From Microvelia longipes (taxonomy: Eukaryota > Arthropoda > Insecta > Hemiptera > Veliidae), in NCBI GenBank assembly GCA_018340805.1, contig JACMZG010001870.1:22493840-22557839 (forward strand): a stretch of 64,000 bases of DNA, given 5' to 3'. Shown here one piece after another: positions 1 to 15,399 of the stretch. The notes under the pieces were generated by a model, which worked only from the letters and a program-made list of their open reading frames with translations, had not been told where the DNA came from and searched no databases. Made by a program: the position numbers and the translations under genes. The stretch's first letter is position 1. Each line of letters opens with the position of its first letter.

Positions 1-821
1 TTTCTTGTAAACAAATATTCAACATAAATAAATTTTATTTTACCATACATTGGTATGTTAAAATAAATTATATTCAATGAATTATTATTATTATTATTGA
101 GGATTGGGGTTGGAGTCGAGGATAGACCCCATTTGCACTGCGACTAGAAGTCTATTGTACAATCCCCTCAATTGGTCCAGGTCAGAATAATCCTTTTCCC
201 CGGACTAGGTCTAGGATCTTTTTGACCAGTGATTCATTGGTAGAGTCAAACTTCAATGAATTAATGAGACAGGTTATGACAAAATTCAACAAATAAAACA
301 AATTCAACAAATGGCCATTCCATGTCAAATCAACATAAAAAGTACATTTTTAGACTAGATGTCATCAATTTTAATATAATTTGGCTGACAGGAACAAAAA
401 ATCATATTTTTGGCTCATTCCGTGCGGCCATATTACCCCTGTAACGTGCTGTATTTTCCAAATATGTGATTTTTTGACATATCTTTGACTACGGCAATTG
501 CTGTATCTAAAATGTTTATTTTAGTGGCAATTGAAAGCTCAAATGTGATTCTTTTAAATGGATTCTACATATATTTTGAAATATAAAATAAAACACCTCA
601 GAAAGCGATTTTTTTTAAATTTTGAAAAAATAGTAAATAGGAGCTTAAAATGTAAGTAAAATGTACACATTTCATTTCACGTTTCATTTTGCCATGGAAT
701 TGGACACAGTAGGCCATAACGTGTGACTAAGTATGTAAAAGTGTAAAAATGACACTTTATTTGCAATTTCCATTAATGATTATGTTTTGAATCTTAACTT
801 TATTTTACTTTTTTACCTATT
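1..821. other. Unassigned A+T-rich DNA
   Basis: No coding frame, RNA gene or repeat of recognisable class was seen. Composition is strongly A+T-rich with short homopolymers. Confidence 0.6.
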
Positions 822-1255
822 TACCGTAGGCAAATAGGAATAGTATTGTCTTAATCCTGAGAATGTGAAACCGAGGTTTTATCATAAAATCCGTTTCAGG
901 TTTTATATGATGATCTGAGTGGGTTACATCATGCTGTCTGTGTGTGCTTGTGTGTCTGAGTCATGCATAACTCTCACTGTGTATATGCTAGATGTGTTTA
1001 GTACCAATGAAACTTGGTACAAAAATCAGTCAAAGTATACTTGTGCCTGGATATCACTGTTCATACCATGATAACCTATTTTCTCTGTCACCAAAAATTT
1101 AAAACCCGTTTAAAATCAGAAATTTGATGGATATGAGTCAATCGATCTTCAAAATTTCATTTTTATATTAGTCGCTGATTTGAAAATATTTACTTTTGAA
1201 CACTCGAACTTTGACAGGCCATAACTTTTAACTTTAATCTATTAACTTTTCATAC
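822..1255 (+). repeat. Interspersed repeat family B, copy 1
   Basis: This stretch begins TACCGTAGGCAAATAGGA and contains a 'GAAACCGAGGTTTT' block, then 'ATCATGCTGTCTGTGTGTG'. The same ordered blocks recur at about 9,345-9,640 (reverse strand), 15,400-15,860 and, more weakly, 10,400-10,560 and 63,140-63,320. It is non-coding. Class is unknown; a SINE or non-autonomous DNA element is possible. Confidence 0.55.
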
Positions 1256-1263
1256 ATACATAT

Positions 1264-1266
<3 letters not shown>

Positions 1267-1343
<77 letters not shown>
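1267..1343. repeat. (TA)n microsatellite
   Basis: About 77 bp of nearly pure TA dinucleotides, directly after family B copy 1. Confidence 0.95.
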
Positions 1344-1347
<4 letters not shown>

Positions 1348-3403
1348 AAAAAATATATTTAAAAGTTTATTCCGTGCCTAGCAGAATATTTTTCATGTTT
1401 TTTCCTTCTATGTTTAGATAAATTTGTAAAAAATATTTCGTGGTAAACTAAAGAAAAAGATTATAATATATTTTGGTTTAATTGGGACTATTTTAATGAT
1501 TTATAAATAAAAACAAATATTTTTAAATAATTTTAAATCCAATAGCTAAGCATTAAATCCGATTATTAATTTTTTTCAAAGGAAATTTGCTGAAAGAAAG
1601 GAACTTCAATAAAATCAGATTTTATTGAAGTAAGTCCAGACTTTTGTAAAAACCATTTTATTTTCTCGGAAAAAAATATGCTTCAATACTTAGTTTGTGA
1701 GTTTGTAATTGGGTATAAGAAAAATGAGAAAAAACCCTTGGAGATTGTTTAAGCGTGTGAGTTGAATTTCGGGGGAGCTTGAAATTATTGTGTTAAAAGA
1801 GTCTTAGAACGATTATGAGAAACCTACTCTTCTTACAAATAAAAGAAGAAAAAAATTTAGTACCGGTAATATTGGAAAAAAGAAACCGGAGGAAAACTAA
1901 CGACCGGAAAAAGAAGTTATGGAAGAGGGAGAAAAAGTGAAGAAGGGAGAAAAGTCTTGTTTTATAGCCCTTAACTCTTACAAGGACCCCCCCCCCCCCA
2001 ACTCTACCCAGGAAAAAAGTCTTTGTTACCCCAAGGGTCTTTGTCTCTTTATAAAAAAAAATTCTCTAAAGAAAAATAAGAAAAGAAGGATGGAAAATAA
2101 AAAATTTTTTTAGTTTAATACGTGTTGGCAAAAAGTCAGCCACTCAGGACCACATCGTATCCTTTGACCTATGACCCTGACCCTAATGTAAGTCTATAGG
2201 ATTTACTTAAAAAGCTTATAAGTACATATTGTTGTACAAATACCTTTTAAAAAATTCAACTCTTGTTCTATTTATAGTATTTCTTACTCTAAAAATTATG
2301 AAACGCTAATATTAAATTAAATTAAAGTAGGGCTAATTTGAGTAATAAAAGTTAGCAAAATTTTATTATTACTAAAACTAGTTGACCTCTACAATAAGAT
2401 ATCTTTTATGTTAAATTTGATGTATGAATAGATCTAAAATTAGGTTACTTCATTAGCTAAAAAAATATCTTAGATATTTTTATTAAATATATTAAGATAA
2501 TTTTATACGTTCTGTATAATCATAACCATTATTATAAATGACGTAATCAAAATACTTGAATACAGAAATCCATGAAGGAAACAAAATAGCCTTCATAAAA
2601 ATAAACAATTATGATTATAAGTAAAATAACCATAAGATCCCAACTATTGCCATCTTGATAAAAATAAATTTAATAATTCGGTAATATCCTCTTACTTTAA
2701 TATTCATGGATTTGTTTTTTTTTATTTGAACTATTTTGTTACCCCATTCCCTGTAATAGTAGGAAAGGATTGAGATAGTAAAAATGTAAAACAATCTTTT
2801 TTTAGCTAATTTCCATGCTTCAGCAATGACCTGTTGGTCCTAAAACTTAATAAAGTTAGTGTCAGCATGTAAGATTGGATGTATGTCTGAGTGTGTATGG
2901 CTAGATTTATGGTTGAATTTATTACGTATGTAAGTACTCTTAAATTATAAACACGGTACAGAATCAAACAGCTGAACAGCGTTCTAAGATAGCAAGAATT
3001 GATTTAGGTAAATATTCGACATGGGGCAACATGCTTCCAATTTTAAAGTTTTAACCCCAAAAAGACAAAATAAATGTGTCTTCCAAAAAAGGATTCTAAT
3101 AATAGATTAAATTATTCTAAACCCAATAAAATCTAAACCGCATATGTGGCTAGCATAGCTACTGATGTATTTCGATGCTTTTTACGAATAAAAGGTAAAA
3201 ATAATTCATTTTTATGGGGACTGGCTCAAGAGCCATAATATTTCGCAATTCACATTTAATACAGTTAAAAAATGTAAATAGCTTTAACTTTATCCACTAA
3301 ATAAATCATAACTAAATTACACGTTTATTTTTAAAAATGTAAAAAAAACAATAATTACTAATGGAATTTCACAGTCATAAAAAATCACGCTTCGAATTTA
3401 TAG
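1344..3403. other. Unassigned A+T-rich DNA
   Basis: No supportable gene. A short open frame at 1,919-2,113 is low-complexity and spans a run of about 12 C at 1,988-1,999, so it is not called. Confidence 0.55.
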
Positions 3404-5359
<1,956 letters not shown>

Positions 5360-5370
<11 letters not shown>

Positions 5371-5461
5371 TGGAAATGGGGAAAAATGAAAGATGTCACT
5401 CCACTTTATATATATTTATTGACAGGGCCGACTTTCAAACTTAACAGTTCATCATCAGTGC
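5360..5461 (-). mobile_element. Penelope-type terminus fragment
   Basis: This carries a diverged form of the terminal block seen at the ends of the 33-36 kb Penelope-like element. 'ACGAAGAATGG' and 'TCACTCCACTTTAT' are followed by the hammerhead-like motif on the minus strand. Adjacent DNA to about 5,680 is A-rich and may be decayed element interior. Confidence 0.4.
5424..5461 (-). ncRNA. Hammerhead-like ribozyme motif, diverged
   Basis: On the minus strand, GCA then CTGATGA is followed by an extra T, a possible 5-bp stem II (GAACT with AGTTT, loop GTTA) and GAAA. The stem III side is not a clean palindrome here, so activity is doubtful. Confidence 0.3.
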
Positions 5462-5679
5462 CTACCAACAAAGTACCAAACGAAATCAACATAAAAAATT
5501 GCAAAACGAAAAAAAAAATAAAAGAAAATAAACAAATAGAAGAAATAGATAAACAAAAATAAAATAAAAAATGAGATAAAATAAAAAATAAAAAGATGAA
5601 TAGGTATGCTAAAAGATAAAGAAGACAGACGAAATAGATTTGTCCAGAGGCTGATGTCTGACTCGAGGGTAGCGCTCAT

Positions 5680-7540
5680 ATATGCGAGAATGGATGTATG
5701 GAAAAGTTTTAAAGAACTCAGAATATTTCAATATAGTACTAGAAAACTCTTTTTAATCTAGTAAATTGAAAATAACTAGCCTTTTTTCATTAATTATTTT
5801 AATTAAATCCCGCTCATAATTGTTTTTACTAAGTTGCGTCTGTTTTGGTTGCTTTGTTGGCCCTTATCGTGTTCATAAAAACAATGTACAAAGGCGCAAT
5901 GTACATTTTCCAATTTTTCCCATGAACTCTAGGTAATAAAACAACATCGTTGACTATTACAAAGCTTCCCTCTTTTATTTATGACGTATAGGTTATCAAA
6001 AATGTAAATAAAACTGTTTTATATTGATGTGAATCTTATATTATAACTAAAAATAATAATTAACTCAAAGTTATAAAATATAAATATGAATAAGGCCCTA
6101 AAGGCTCATTTACATATAAATGTTTTAAAGACCAACATAGTTAAGAATACGGGAATAGGGGATGAAATAATACAAAATATGAATTTGGGGACTACAATAC
6201 GAGTTGGCCCTACTTTGTAAAGGTCTAAATGAATAGGATGCGTGGGCTTTGGGTTAGATCCTTACTAGGCTAAACACTCATACACCAAATTAAAGTCCTT
6301 ATGTAATTTATAAATATAAGCCTATCCCTACATTTATCGTTTGGATTAAGTAATTTTTATTCATTTTCTTTTAGCATATATATTTTATCTACTTGGTTAG
6401 AAAGATGTTTAAAAATTTTGAAAAAATTGACTTTTGCAGTCTTAAGATTTTCTACAAAATAAACGGTATATTTTTTAATTTTTTTAAAGACACTGGATGA
6501 GACTGGAATAACAAGTTCTTTCTTCTTTAAATGACTATTTTGCCTGACCACAGGGATACTCATGTCTACAAACGGTGGGTCGCCTGCGTTCCCGCGAATA
6601 TTAAACGGTCTATATTGGGCCTCTCTCTATGCTACTAGCTTATACTATGATAAGCTTCATCTGCTACTGGGATGAAGCTTGATTATACAAAATAAAACTC
6701 GTAAGCGAAATCTATGGAAAAAAATCGTTATTAATATAAAGGGTATTTCTGGTGACGGAACTTGACTGTAGTAAATAACAACTTGAGAGAATTTGCTTAT
6801 TGTATCGGGCTATATGGCTGTTAGGGTTAAGAATTAAAAACGATTTCGTGACGGAACTCGACTATGCCCTTTTTTATAGCAAACATTAAGGACTTAAACG
6901 ATAAAATTTTAACGAGATAAAATAATTTGTTAAATACTCATTTAAGCATATTTTTTGCAAAACGTAAGTAGGATTTTCTAATTTATTATATTAAAATTCC
7001 TTAACATTTTTAAGTGGCTAAACACTGAAAGTTGGAAGATTAACAGTCAAAAGCTATTTCCTTAAAGATTTATTACTATGCCTATACGCAATTTTTATCT
7101 TTTTAGTAGGAATGCCTTTTAGAATAAAAACCTGGATTCTGGCCATTTTATTGCCTTAATCTTTATGTATCTTAAAAGAAGCCTAATTCTTTTTTAGCTT
7201 GTTATTTATATTTAGTAAAACATTCAGTTGAAAGCAGAATTTTGGATAGCCATAATGTTTCTGTTTTATGGGGAATTTTCTCTTTTATTCGACAATACAA
7301 TGGTGCTGGAAAATATCTAAGGTGTTAAAATTCGTATGAACATTGAAAATTTATTTTTACAAAACTCAATTTCACACTAAAAATTTAATAAATTCCCTTG
7401 ATTAAATTTAGCTTGCAAATGCTTAGAACAAAGTCGTTAATTTAAGTATAACAACTTTCCTAGCACGAAAAATATGTATCTCTTTCAGAGAAGTAAAACT
7501 AATAATATTAATTTTTTTTATTAATAATAATAAAAAAAAT
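5680..7540. other. Unassigned A+T-rich DNA
   Basis: No gene is supported apart from the weak exon-like frame noted within this stretch. A short inverted pair, AAGCTTCATC and GATGAAGCTT, lies near 6,650-6,680. Confidence 0.45.
6357..6620 (-). other. Possible decayed exon, unknown
   Basis: The minus strand reads without a stop for about 85 codons. It includes a stretch of ordinary protein-like composition (containing 'FNIRGNAGDPPFVDMSIPV') before turning low-complexity. An in-frame Met at 6,563 gives 68 residues. I recognise no family, and there is no pyrimidine-rich acceptor tract upstream. This may be a remnant of a transposon or host exon, or chance. Confidence 0.15.
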
Positions 7541-7544
7541 ATTG

Positions 7545-7978
7545 TGAGAAATACCTAATAATAAGTCTTCATTACACTAATCAGAGCTGGTTTTCGGCTA
7601 TAATGTCGAAATCCTACAGTGCCGCTGAGGGGTTGAGTCTTTCAAAACGTTTAGACGTACTTGAATATTTAAAGTCACAATCCCTCACCAGACTGTATTT
7701 ATTTATTTATTTAATTTACGGCGTGAGCCAATATACAAAAATCAAGAACAAAAATTAAGTAAGTTACAGTATAAATTAGTGGTAAACATCAAAATGGAAA
7801 ATTTGACAAGACTATAAAATAAAAATGAAATGAGACTGTAGGTGGTAATAATATCACCTACAGTCTCATTTCATTTTTCATTCAGCCATTTCATTTCAGC
7901 AAGCAGAGCCGGCTTTCGGCTATAAAGCCGAAAGCCGGCTCTGCTTAGTGAAATAAAGACTTATTAGTAGGTATTGTA
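7545..7978. mobile_element. MITE-like element with two internal palindromes
   Basis: The ends are diverged inverted repeats of about 45 bp. The left runs from 'ACCTAATAATAAGTC' into 'AGAGCTGGTTTTCGGCTATA'; the right is a near reverse complement ending at 'GACTTATTAGTAGGT'. Inside are a 24-bp perfect palindrome (7,821-7,844 with 7,855-7,878) and a 21-bp one (7,901-7,921 with 7,926-7,946). It is non-coding, which suggests a non-autonomous DNA element. Confidence 0.55.
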
Positions 7979-8137
7979 CTAACATTAATTTTATTTTTTT
8001 TTCGAGGAATATTTAAGGCAAATGAAACATATTGATGGAAGAAAGAAAAAGTTAGTTTTGTTATAATTGTAGGTCATTCCACAGGGCTTCCTTAAATGAT
8101 AAATTATTGAATTTTATTTCATAGGAAACCTCATTAA

Positions 8138-8215
8138 TTTTTAAAAAAAACTCGGGTACTGGGTACCTCGGTACGTTTCCCCACAACTTCATTCTCGCCT
8201 AGCTAGTCCTTTGAA
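8138..8215 (-). repeat. Repeat motif E, copy 1
   Basis: The reverse strand carries the motif 'GAGGTACCCAGTACCCGAG' followed by a T-run. The same motif occurs at 16,085-16,113 and 60,875-60,903 (plus) and 63,772-63,860 (minus). At 16.1 kb it ends a family B copy, so it may be the 3' end of that element. Confidence 0.45.
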
Positions 8216-8569
8216 ATGTCACTACTTTAATAACGTTGGTATTATTTGACAGTGGTATTACTTTAATCTCACTACGCTTAACTTTAGAATAAATTGGTTA
8301 TCTAATGTCTATATGGTGATATGTCATCGGACTCGCTTTGCTCGTCCTTAGAGTTTTGAAGTAACAAAATATTCAGGGTTAGAGAAGTAATTTGTTGGGT
8401 TGGCATTCTAACAAATAATACACGTAATATTACTTTCACGAATGCTTTAAAGATCTGTGATCATACTTGGCAGCCTAGGTTTTATTAGTATAGATCTTTA
8501 TGATGATAGTAGCACTATTTTTAATAATTTCTAACAGGATTCGTTAATTCATATTTTATACGGTAAAAG

Positions 8570-9147
8570 GTCATTTTTTATTTAATTTTAAGAGTCGCAT
8601 CAATTTCATTTAATACATGTTCGCCAATAACTTACTAATTAAATGTAAATTAATTTGACGGATATAGAAACATTTTTTCATTTAATTTTAAGAGTCGCAT
8701 CAATTTCATATAATACATGTTCGCCAATAACTTACTAATTAAATGTAAATTAATTTGACGGATATAGAAACATTTTTTCATTTAATTTTAAGAGTCGCAT
8801 CAATTTCATATAATACATGTTCGCCAATAACTTACTAATTAAATGTAAATTATTGACGGATATAGAAACATTTTTTCATTTAATTTTAAGAGTCGCATCA
8901 ATTTCATATAATACATGTTCGCCAATAACTTACTAATTAAATTAAATTAATTTGACGGATATAGAAACATTTTTCATTTAATTTTAAGAGTCGCACATTT
9001 CATATAATACATGTTCGCCAATAACTACTAATTAAATGTAAATTAATTTGACGGATATAGAAACATTTTTTCATTTAATTTTAAGAGTCGCATCAATTTC
9101 ATATAATACATGTTCGCCAATAACTTACTAATCAAATGTAAATTCCT
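8570..9147. repeat. Tandem array, about 100-bp unit, six copies
   Basis: Anchoring on 'AGAGTCGCA', copies begin at 8,591, 8,691, 8,791, 8,889, 8,987 and 9,084. Units are therefore 97-100 bp and nearly identical apart from 1-3 base deletions. Each contains 'ACATGTTCGCCAATAACT'. The array is non-coding and its homogeneity suggests recent expansion or gene conversion. Confidence 0.95.
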
Positions 9148-9344
9148 ATAGAATTTCTATTAATAATTTATTATTACTTTTGCTATCTCGAGATATGTCG
9201 ATTGACGAAATGCAGTAAAAAATTAAAAGTTATTGGTCGTCAAAGTTTTAAAATTCACCACCAAGCAATGTCATTATAAAATGTTGTGGATATATAACCC
9301 ACCTATAGATACACCCTTTTGTCAAATTTCAACCCTATTGGTTG

Positions 9345-9640
9345 AATTTTCGATTTTTAACAGTTCTGTTTTTAATTTTGATGACAGCAAATTAGGTTAT
9401 TAAATCTGAACAATTGTTCCGGGTAGCACAACTTGACCTAAAGTTTGATTTTTTGCCTAATATGAACCCTTTAGTATAAATACAGCGGGAGTTATGTGTG
9501 ACACAGACAGACAGCATGATGAAAACACTCAAAACATCATGGAAATACCTGAAATGAATACTAAAACCTCGGTTTCGGAATTTTAGGGCAAATGCAATAC
9601 TTTTCCTATATACCTATAGTATAAAAAAAGGAATAAAAAT
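9345..9640 (-). repeat. Interspersed repeat family B, copy 2
   Basis: The reverse strand repeats the blocks of 822-1,255: 'ATAGGAAAAGTATTG', 'CCGAAACCGAGGTTTTAG', then 'TCATGCTGTCTGTCTGTG'. It is non-coding. Confidence 0.55.
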
Positions 9641-10924
9641 TGAATCCATACTTTACTATTTTTTTTTATAGAACCAATTCATACATCTTTAAAAAACACC
9701 TTCTAAAGTAGAAATAATAAATGATAAATACTACTTAAACCTACTTAAAGAATAAAGTATAGAAATAGGAAACGTTTTAATAAAGCTGAACAAATTTTAA
9801 GATGTTGATTTATTCAGTCAAATTTAATGTTTATATTCAATACTTCATGCAAATTAATTTATGAAGAGTTTAGATCTTGTTTATTACTGCTCGACTGTAG
9901 TGTGTAATTTATTTAAATTTTAATCACTGCATACATTCGAATTTAAATTTGATTCAATTAAACGTGAAAATGAGCTTTAATTTATGACTATAGATTTATA
10001 AGTATGATAGATGTATACTCCAAGTTAAAGAGCAGAGAACTTAATTTTAGTTTATTGCATTTAGTAATATGGCAAGCTCGTGATAACGTTATGTATTTTG
10101 ATTTGATCAATAGTGTTACGTTAACATATATCATTAGAATCTTTTATACAATGACATATTTAACCAGTTCTGTTTTCCCCGTCGTTTATTATTTTTTGGG
10201 AGGAGGGGGGGGGGGGCGTTGTGTGGCGGTAATCTCACGTCTATATTAAAAATAGACATTTAAATAAATTATGAAATTCCAAACTGGTGCTAGATAATTT
10301 TTAAAAAAATATTCGAGTCAAAATTTAATTTTTAACTCCACTCGCCTTCTACCGAAAAGATAGCGTTATCACCCTAAACATCTAAACCTGACATTTTAAT
10401 TACAGAGTTATTTCTATAATGTCGTCTGTCTTTCTATGCATGTGTATATATCTCGCTGGGTTCTGGTTAGAAAATTGAAATTCGGCAAAAAATCGTACTT
10501 TAGGTCTAGTTGTGCTTGCGCGGGAAATAAATAAGACTTTTTGAGCATCAAAAGTTAAAAATGGTAATGCAAAGCATTATTGCTCTAAGGTTACCATCGA
10601 TTTTATACACTTGTTAAAATTCATCTTTGTAATCAAAAGAGGGATTAAATGAGACAAGTTTTCTCCATCTTTACTAAAATTTCTATACTTTTCTTACTTA
10701 GCTTATTTTACCTTAAGTGAAACTGAAGGAGAAGATTAACCTTAGATAAGACAGTTTCCTTTATAGATAACTCTTTGGAATTACTCTAATGTTACAAGAT
10801 AGTAAACTTGATAAAGGTCATTAAAATGTTTTATAACACATTATTTTTTACCTATTGAATTTTGTAAAAAAAAATAGAAGACATTGCAAAGCTAAATTTT
10901 CTATAATTTCTTTTCAAATGTATT

Positions 10925-10927
<3 letters not shown>
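9641..10927. other. Unassigned DNA with weak family B fragment
   Basis: No gene is supported. A run of about 13 G interrupted once lies at 10,201-10,217. At 10,400-10,560 a weak family B match ('GTCGTCTGTCTTTC', then 'CGGCAAAAAATCGTACTTTA') is visible. Confidence 0.45.
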
Positions 10928-10962
<35 letters not shown>

Positions 10963-11027
10963 TATTATATATATAATATAATATATATTATATATATATG
11001 TATATATATATATATTATATATATATA

Positions 11028-11076
<49 letters not shown>
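10928..11076. repeat. (TA)n microsatellite with ATATTATA interruptions
   Basis: About 149 bp of TA dinucleotides broken by regular AATATA variants. Confidence 0.95.
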
Positions 11077-11079
<3 letters not shown>

Positions 11080-14000
11080 CTATTGTTTTCCTCCTACTTC
11101 TGCCTTATTTAACTATTGCGGAATCATATCTTCTATGATCTTCACATATCTGCCATCTCAGATCTTTTAACTTCGTAACTGAGGACTCTGGCGACGGGAG
11201 CGTTTGTGGCCACGCTTTTTAACCCTCCGTTAAGTCAAGGCCCGGTCGCAAGTCCGTGGGTCAGAGTATATTTTTTGATCGTCTACAGCTTGACACCTCT
11301 AACTTGTCTTCATTTTACTTATTACAATTGTTTTGACAATATATTTCATAAGGTTATATTATGATTACGTATTCAACCTATTAATCTTAAACTTGATGTT
11401 TAGATAAATTTATTTTATACGATTAATTAACAAATCTGTTATTACTCTGTTAATACTTAATTACTCTGTTAATTAAATGTTTATATAAATAATCATGTAA
11501 ATCTCCTTTTTTTAATGTAGCACTAGTTTAACTTTGCTGCCTAAATAAACGTTGTAAATTAAGTGATTTTTATTACTCTATTGATAACTATTACGTCCCA
11601 ATTGCTCGGCAATAAACAATTATTGCTTTTTTATATTTTACTATTTTTTCACGTAATATACTATTAACTACATGTATGTTTATTTATTCCAGATCAACAG
11701 AGAAGCCGCTATTAAAACGGGACTACATGCGATTATCAAATTTGATTAGAGCTATGATCTTAAAATTTATTATTTGAGCGTAAAATTAAAGGTATGTAAA
11801 TTTGATTAAAATATTTTTTTCTGAGCTAATGGACAAAATTAAATAACAAATATTTAAACATTAATTCATTAACTTTAATGCTATTACAATAAATAATTAT
11901 ATTAACAGTTATCAATTTTAACTCTGATATCTTTTTACCGAATTCATAGGGAAAAATGGTCTTATTAGAGTGTAAATACAAGAATGTTTTCGATAAGTCT
12001 ATTAATCAAGAAATTATCAACCAAGATTTTATTGGTAAACATAAAACATAAAGGAAGATGGCCAACAAAATTGGCGTCCAAATATTAATTATTGAGATTC
12101 TATTTGTTAGAAATATGATTAAGACGTTTTGCCTATATACTTGTTAAAGAATCAGACAAAATAAAGGTTATAAGAGAAATTAGTTTATGTACAAGTAATC
12201 GCGATTTATCAGGGAATGATAAAATGTAAAAGAATTAATTATTTTTCCAATTTATTAAAGCGATTTGTAATAATTTTTTAACACCTTTCGTTTTTCGAAA
12301 TTTAGAGCTGCCTCGCATTTTACGTTTATAAAGAAAGCATCTACGTTTATAATGTTAAAAATAGATAGTTAAGCGATAAGTGCAAGTTATTAAATTTAAT
12401 AGTTGGGAGGAGGGGGGGGGGTTGTAACGAGAAGAAAAGGGGTCCGCTAAGTACTATTTATATATAATGGGGGTCCGCGGGGTTCTAAAGTGTCTTATCC
12501 CTACAGTAAAACACATGAGGTAGCACGTGTACTATGACACTGATTCAGAGATGTTCTGTGGATTCCTCGAATTACTTGTCTTTCAGAGTAACGAGAGTTT
12601 AATAAGAATTTAACCTAAGTGAATTGAATCTGGCTTTAATTTTTTTTTGTAAATTTAAAAAAAAAATCATCTAAAGAAAAATAGGTGTATAGAATTGCAA
12701 GTGTACTACAACACTGATTCAAGAGTACTCCATGCTTTTCATGGCCTACTCAACAAGTTGCACTAGACCTTCCTCTTGAACCCCTCTCTATACATAACCC
12801 ACCCTTTTAGTAAACCTTTAAACACTTATCTCCTGATATATTATTAATTAATACAGTCCATTAATTTTATTATCTACTACCCCATTTGATTTATTCATGC
12901 CTAATAATTTAACAAGATATTATCTCACTTTAGTTTTATTTATTAAGTTATTACTTGCTTACTTTCATTTATTTAGTAATTACTTCAAAAAATATTTTTC
13001 TTCATTTATAACGTAGTTATAAATGAGTCCGAATTCGCGATGTCACTTTTTTGTGATGTCACCTGGAATTGTTCATTTCAGGTGTTTAAAGACCAGTATT
13101 TATTGGTTGATAATTTAGATAAAACAGATAAAGATCTATTTCCAGTAGTTCGTAAGATGACCAAAAAGTAGGCGGTAAATATTAATTAAAGAAATTCTAT
13201 TTCTTAGAAATACGATTTAGGAGGTTTACCTTTCATTTTTTATGAAGGTTATAAAAGAAATTGGTTTTTCCTGATTTATCAGGAAACTAAACAATAGTCT
13301 ATTGTTAATTATTCCGGTTTATTATAGCTATTTGTTTATAAACTGTTCAATTAATTGTGGTTAATGAAATCAAACTGACCCACTAATAAAGTACAATCAT
13401 TTTTCGAGTTCCTTCACACTCGCATTCCACAGTTTTCCACCATTCCACATACAGACCACAGTGCCAGAATGTTTCTTATTCGCAGTTTACAAATGGCGGC
13501 TAGTTGAAATGTCCAAAATTGAATTAACGTCCATTTACGGCCAAACTAATGGTTTAGGAAAAAACTTAAATATCTAATTTAGGGTTAAAACGTTTTTTTC
13601 TCTGCATCTATAATAGAATGTAAGGAAAAGTAAAAATTTAATATAAATGGAGGATTTAAATAAAGTAGAATATATTTTTATTTTAAATGTCTTGTTTGAA
13701 ACATTTAGGTAAAATGTTTTAAGGGTTTTAATCGTAAACAAAAAACTTCATTTAACAAAAACTAACACAGAAATGTTAACTCTTGAGAAAATTCATACGC
13801 ACCCTGCAGCTCAATAAGACGGTAAAATATCTTACAAGCAAATAGAAAAGAGCTTTTGAAACTAAAAGTTAAAGTAAATGTGGTAAATGTAAAAGTAGGT
13901 ATGTGTAAAGAATCTTCAATCTCCATAGTAGAATTGAATTTTCAAAATTTCGAACTTTTCAACAAATTTCAGAATAGAAAATGACATGAAAAGTTTAATA

Positions 14001-14482
14001 TTTTGAGTGGAAGTCGAGCTTCAAAATTAACAAAACACAATGTTTCTTATATAACAGTCAATTTAACATGTAAAATAAAATTAATTTGATTAAACTGTGT
14101 TAAAACCGTGAAAGCTTTTTATGTAACATTTAAACCTTTTCAAATATTTAACATTTCCAAAACGCTCTTTATGTTAGGTCCTAATCAATATTTTTAGCAT
14201 TTAGTTTTATGATTCAATTATTTAAGGATTGATGATGTCAGGTACGGTGTAAACAGTTAGGCTCTATTCAAATTGTACGGTATCCAATGAGCAAATTATA
14301 TAAAAAAATATGGGTGTGAGGAGGAATCACATCTCAAACCTCTGTACAGTCTCAAATTTTTCCGTATTTCGTTCATTTGGTTCATGTAAAAAGTATTAAG
14401 CGTTTTAGGCATTTTCTACAAATTTTGAGTGGTTTTTAAAATCTTGTGTTCACGCTAGGGCGTTGAAATTAAAAACACGGAT
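11077..14482. other. Unassigned DNA with diverged direct repeats
   Basis: No gene is supported. A G+C-richer patch at 11,175-11,275 has no recognised content. Two diverged direct repeats are visible. One pair is at about 12,050-12,265 and 13,150-13,335, sharing 'AAATATTAATTA', 'ATTCTATTT', 'TTAGAAATA' and 'GGTTATAA'. The other is at about 12,520-12,580 and 12,700-12,760, sharing 'GTGTACTA' and 'ACACTGATTCA'. A G-run lies at 12,412-12,421. Confidence 0.45.
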
Positions 14483-14492
14483 ATATATATAT

Positions 14493-14552
<60 letters not shown>

Positions 14553-14566
14553 ATATATAATATATA
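14483..14566. repeat. (TA)n microsatellite
   Basis: About 84 bp of TA dinucleotides with two short phase breaks. Confidence 0.95.
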
Positions 14567-15399
14567 ATTCAACCCTAAACTAAAACATAAAAAGGAGGTT
14601 TATATTTAATATCATATTTCATAAAATTTTACATACCTTTATAATTGTTTCAGCTTTTATCTATTTCTTTATTATTACTATTCAGCTTAAATACAGGATT
14701 ATAAAAAATTACTATTTAAATTTAAAATTTAATTAAAAGTAATAATTAATTTTTTCTTAAAATGACAGGACTAAATTAAAATGCTTTATTACTCTACTGA
14801 AATTCCTATTAAATAAATATCACATCAAAAAAATATTTTTTCACTTTACACTCTTCTGTATTTTCTTTAGTATCATCGTTGTCTATCTTTACTTTGCTTT
14901 TTCTTCTACAAAAATAGATGCCAAATAAGTAAATATCTTATTGTATTGAGGATATCTGAGTAAGGTAAAATCCTTTCTTTAAACTTGGCTCGTTCTCTCT
15001 TTTACTTGGGTTTGCCACTAACTCCTTTTCTTGGCTCCTCTCAGGCCAAACAAAATAATAACCATGTTTCCTTATCTCATTCCTTTTAAAATATTTTTTC
15101 CTTTTTTTCTTTCCTCATAAAAAAGGAAAACATTGCCTTTACCCTCACATATTTCATTTATTTATATTTCTTTCTTCTTAAAAAAATCTGTTTTCTTGGA
15201 ATTTTTCAAAGTTAGCTAATAAAAGTAGTTTTATAAAAACGTATGCTTATGACTTTTCCTTTGAAAAATGAAATCTTGAATTTCGAATTAGATTTTCTTT
15301 GTACGATTTTTTTAATATATATGTAAGGTGTTTTTAATAATAATTCTTATTCTTCCTTATTCTTTTTCAATTTTTCTAATCCTTTTTACTTTTTCTTAT
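14567..15399. other. Unassigned A+T-rich DNA
   Basis: No gene, RNA or repeat of recognisable class; many pyrimidine-rich runs. Confidence 0.55.

Noticed and set aside
8570..9147. CRISPR array
   Set aside because: Whole 100-bp units are conserved with no variable spacers, and the genome is eukaryotic.
11175..11275. G+C-richer patch suggesting a tRNA or gene
   Set aside because: No B box, cloverleaf or open frame could be found.
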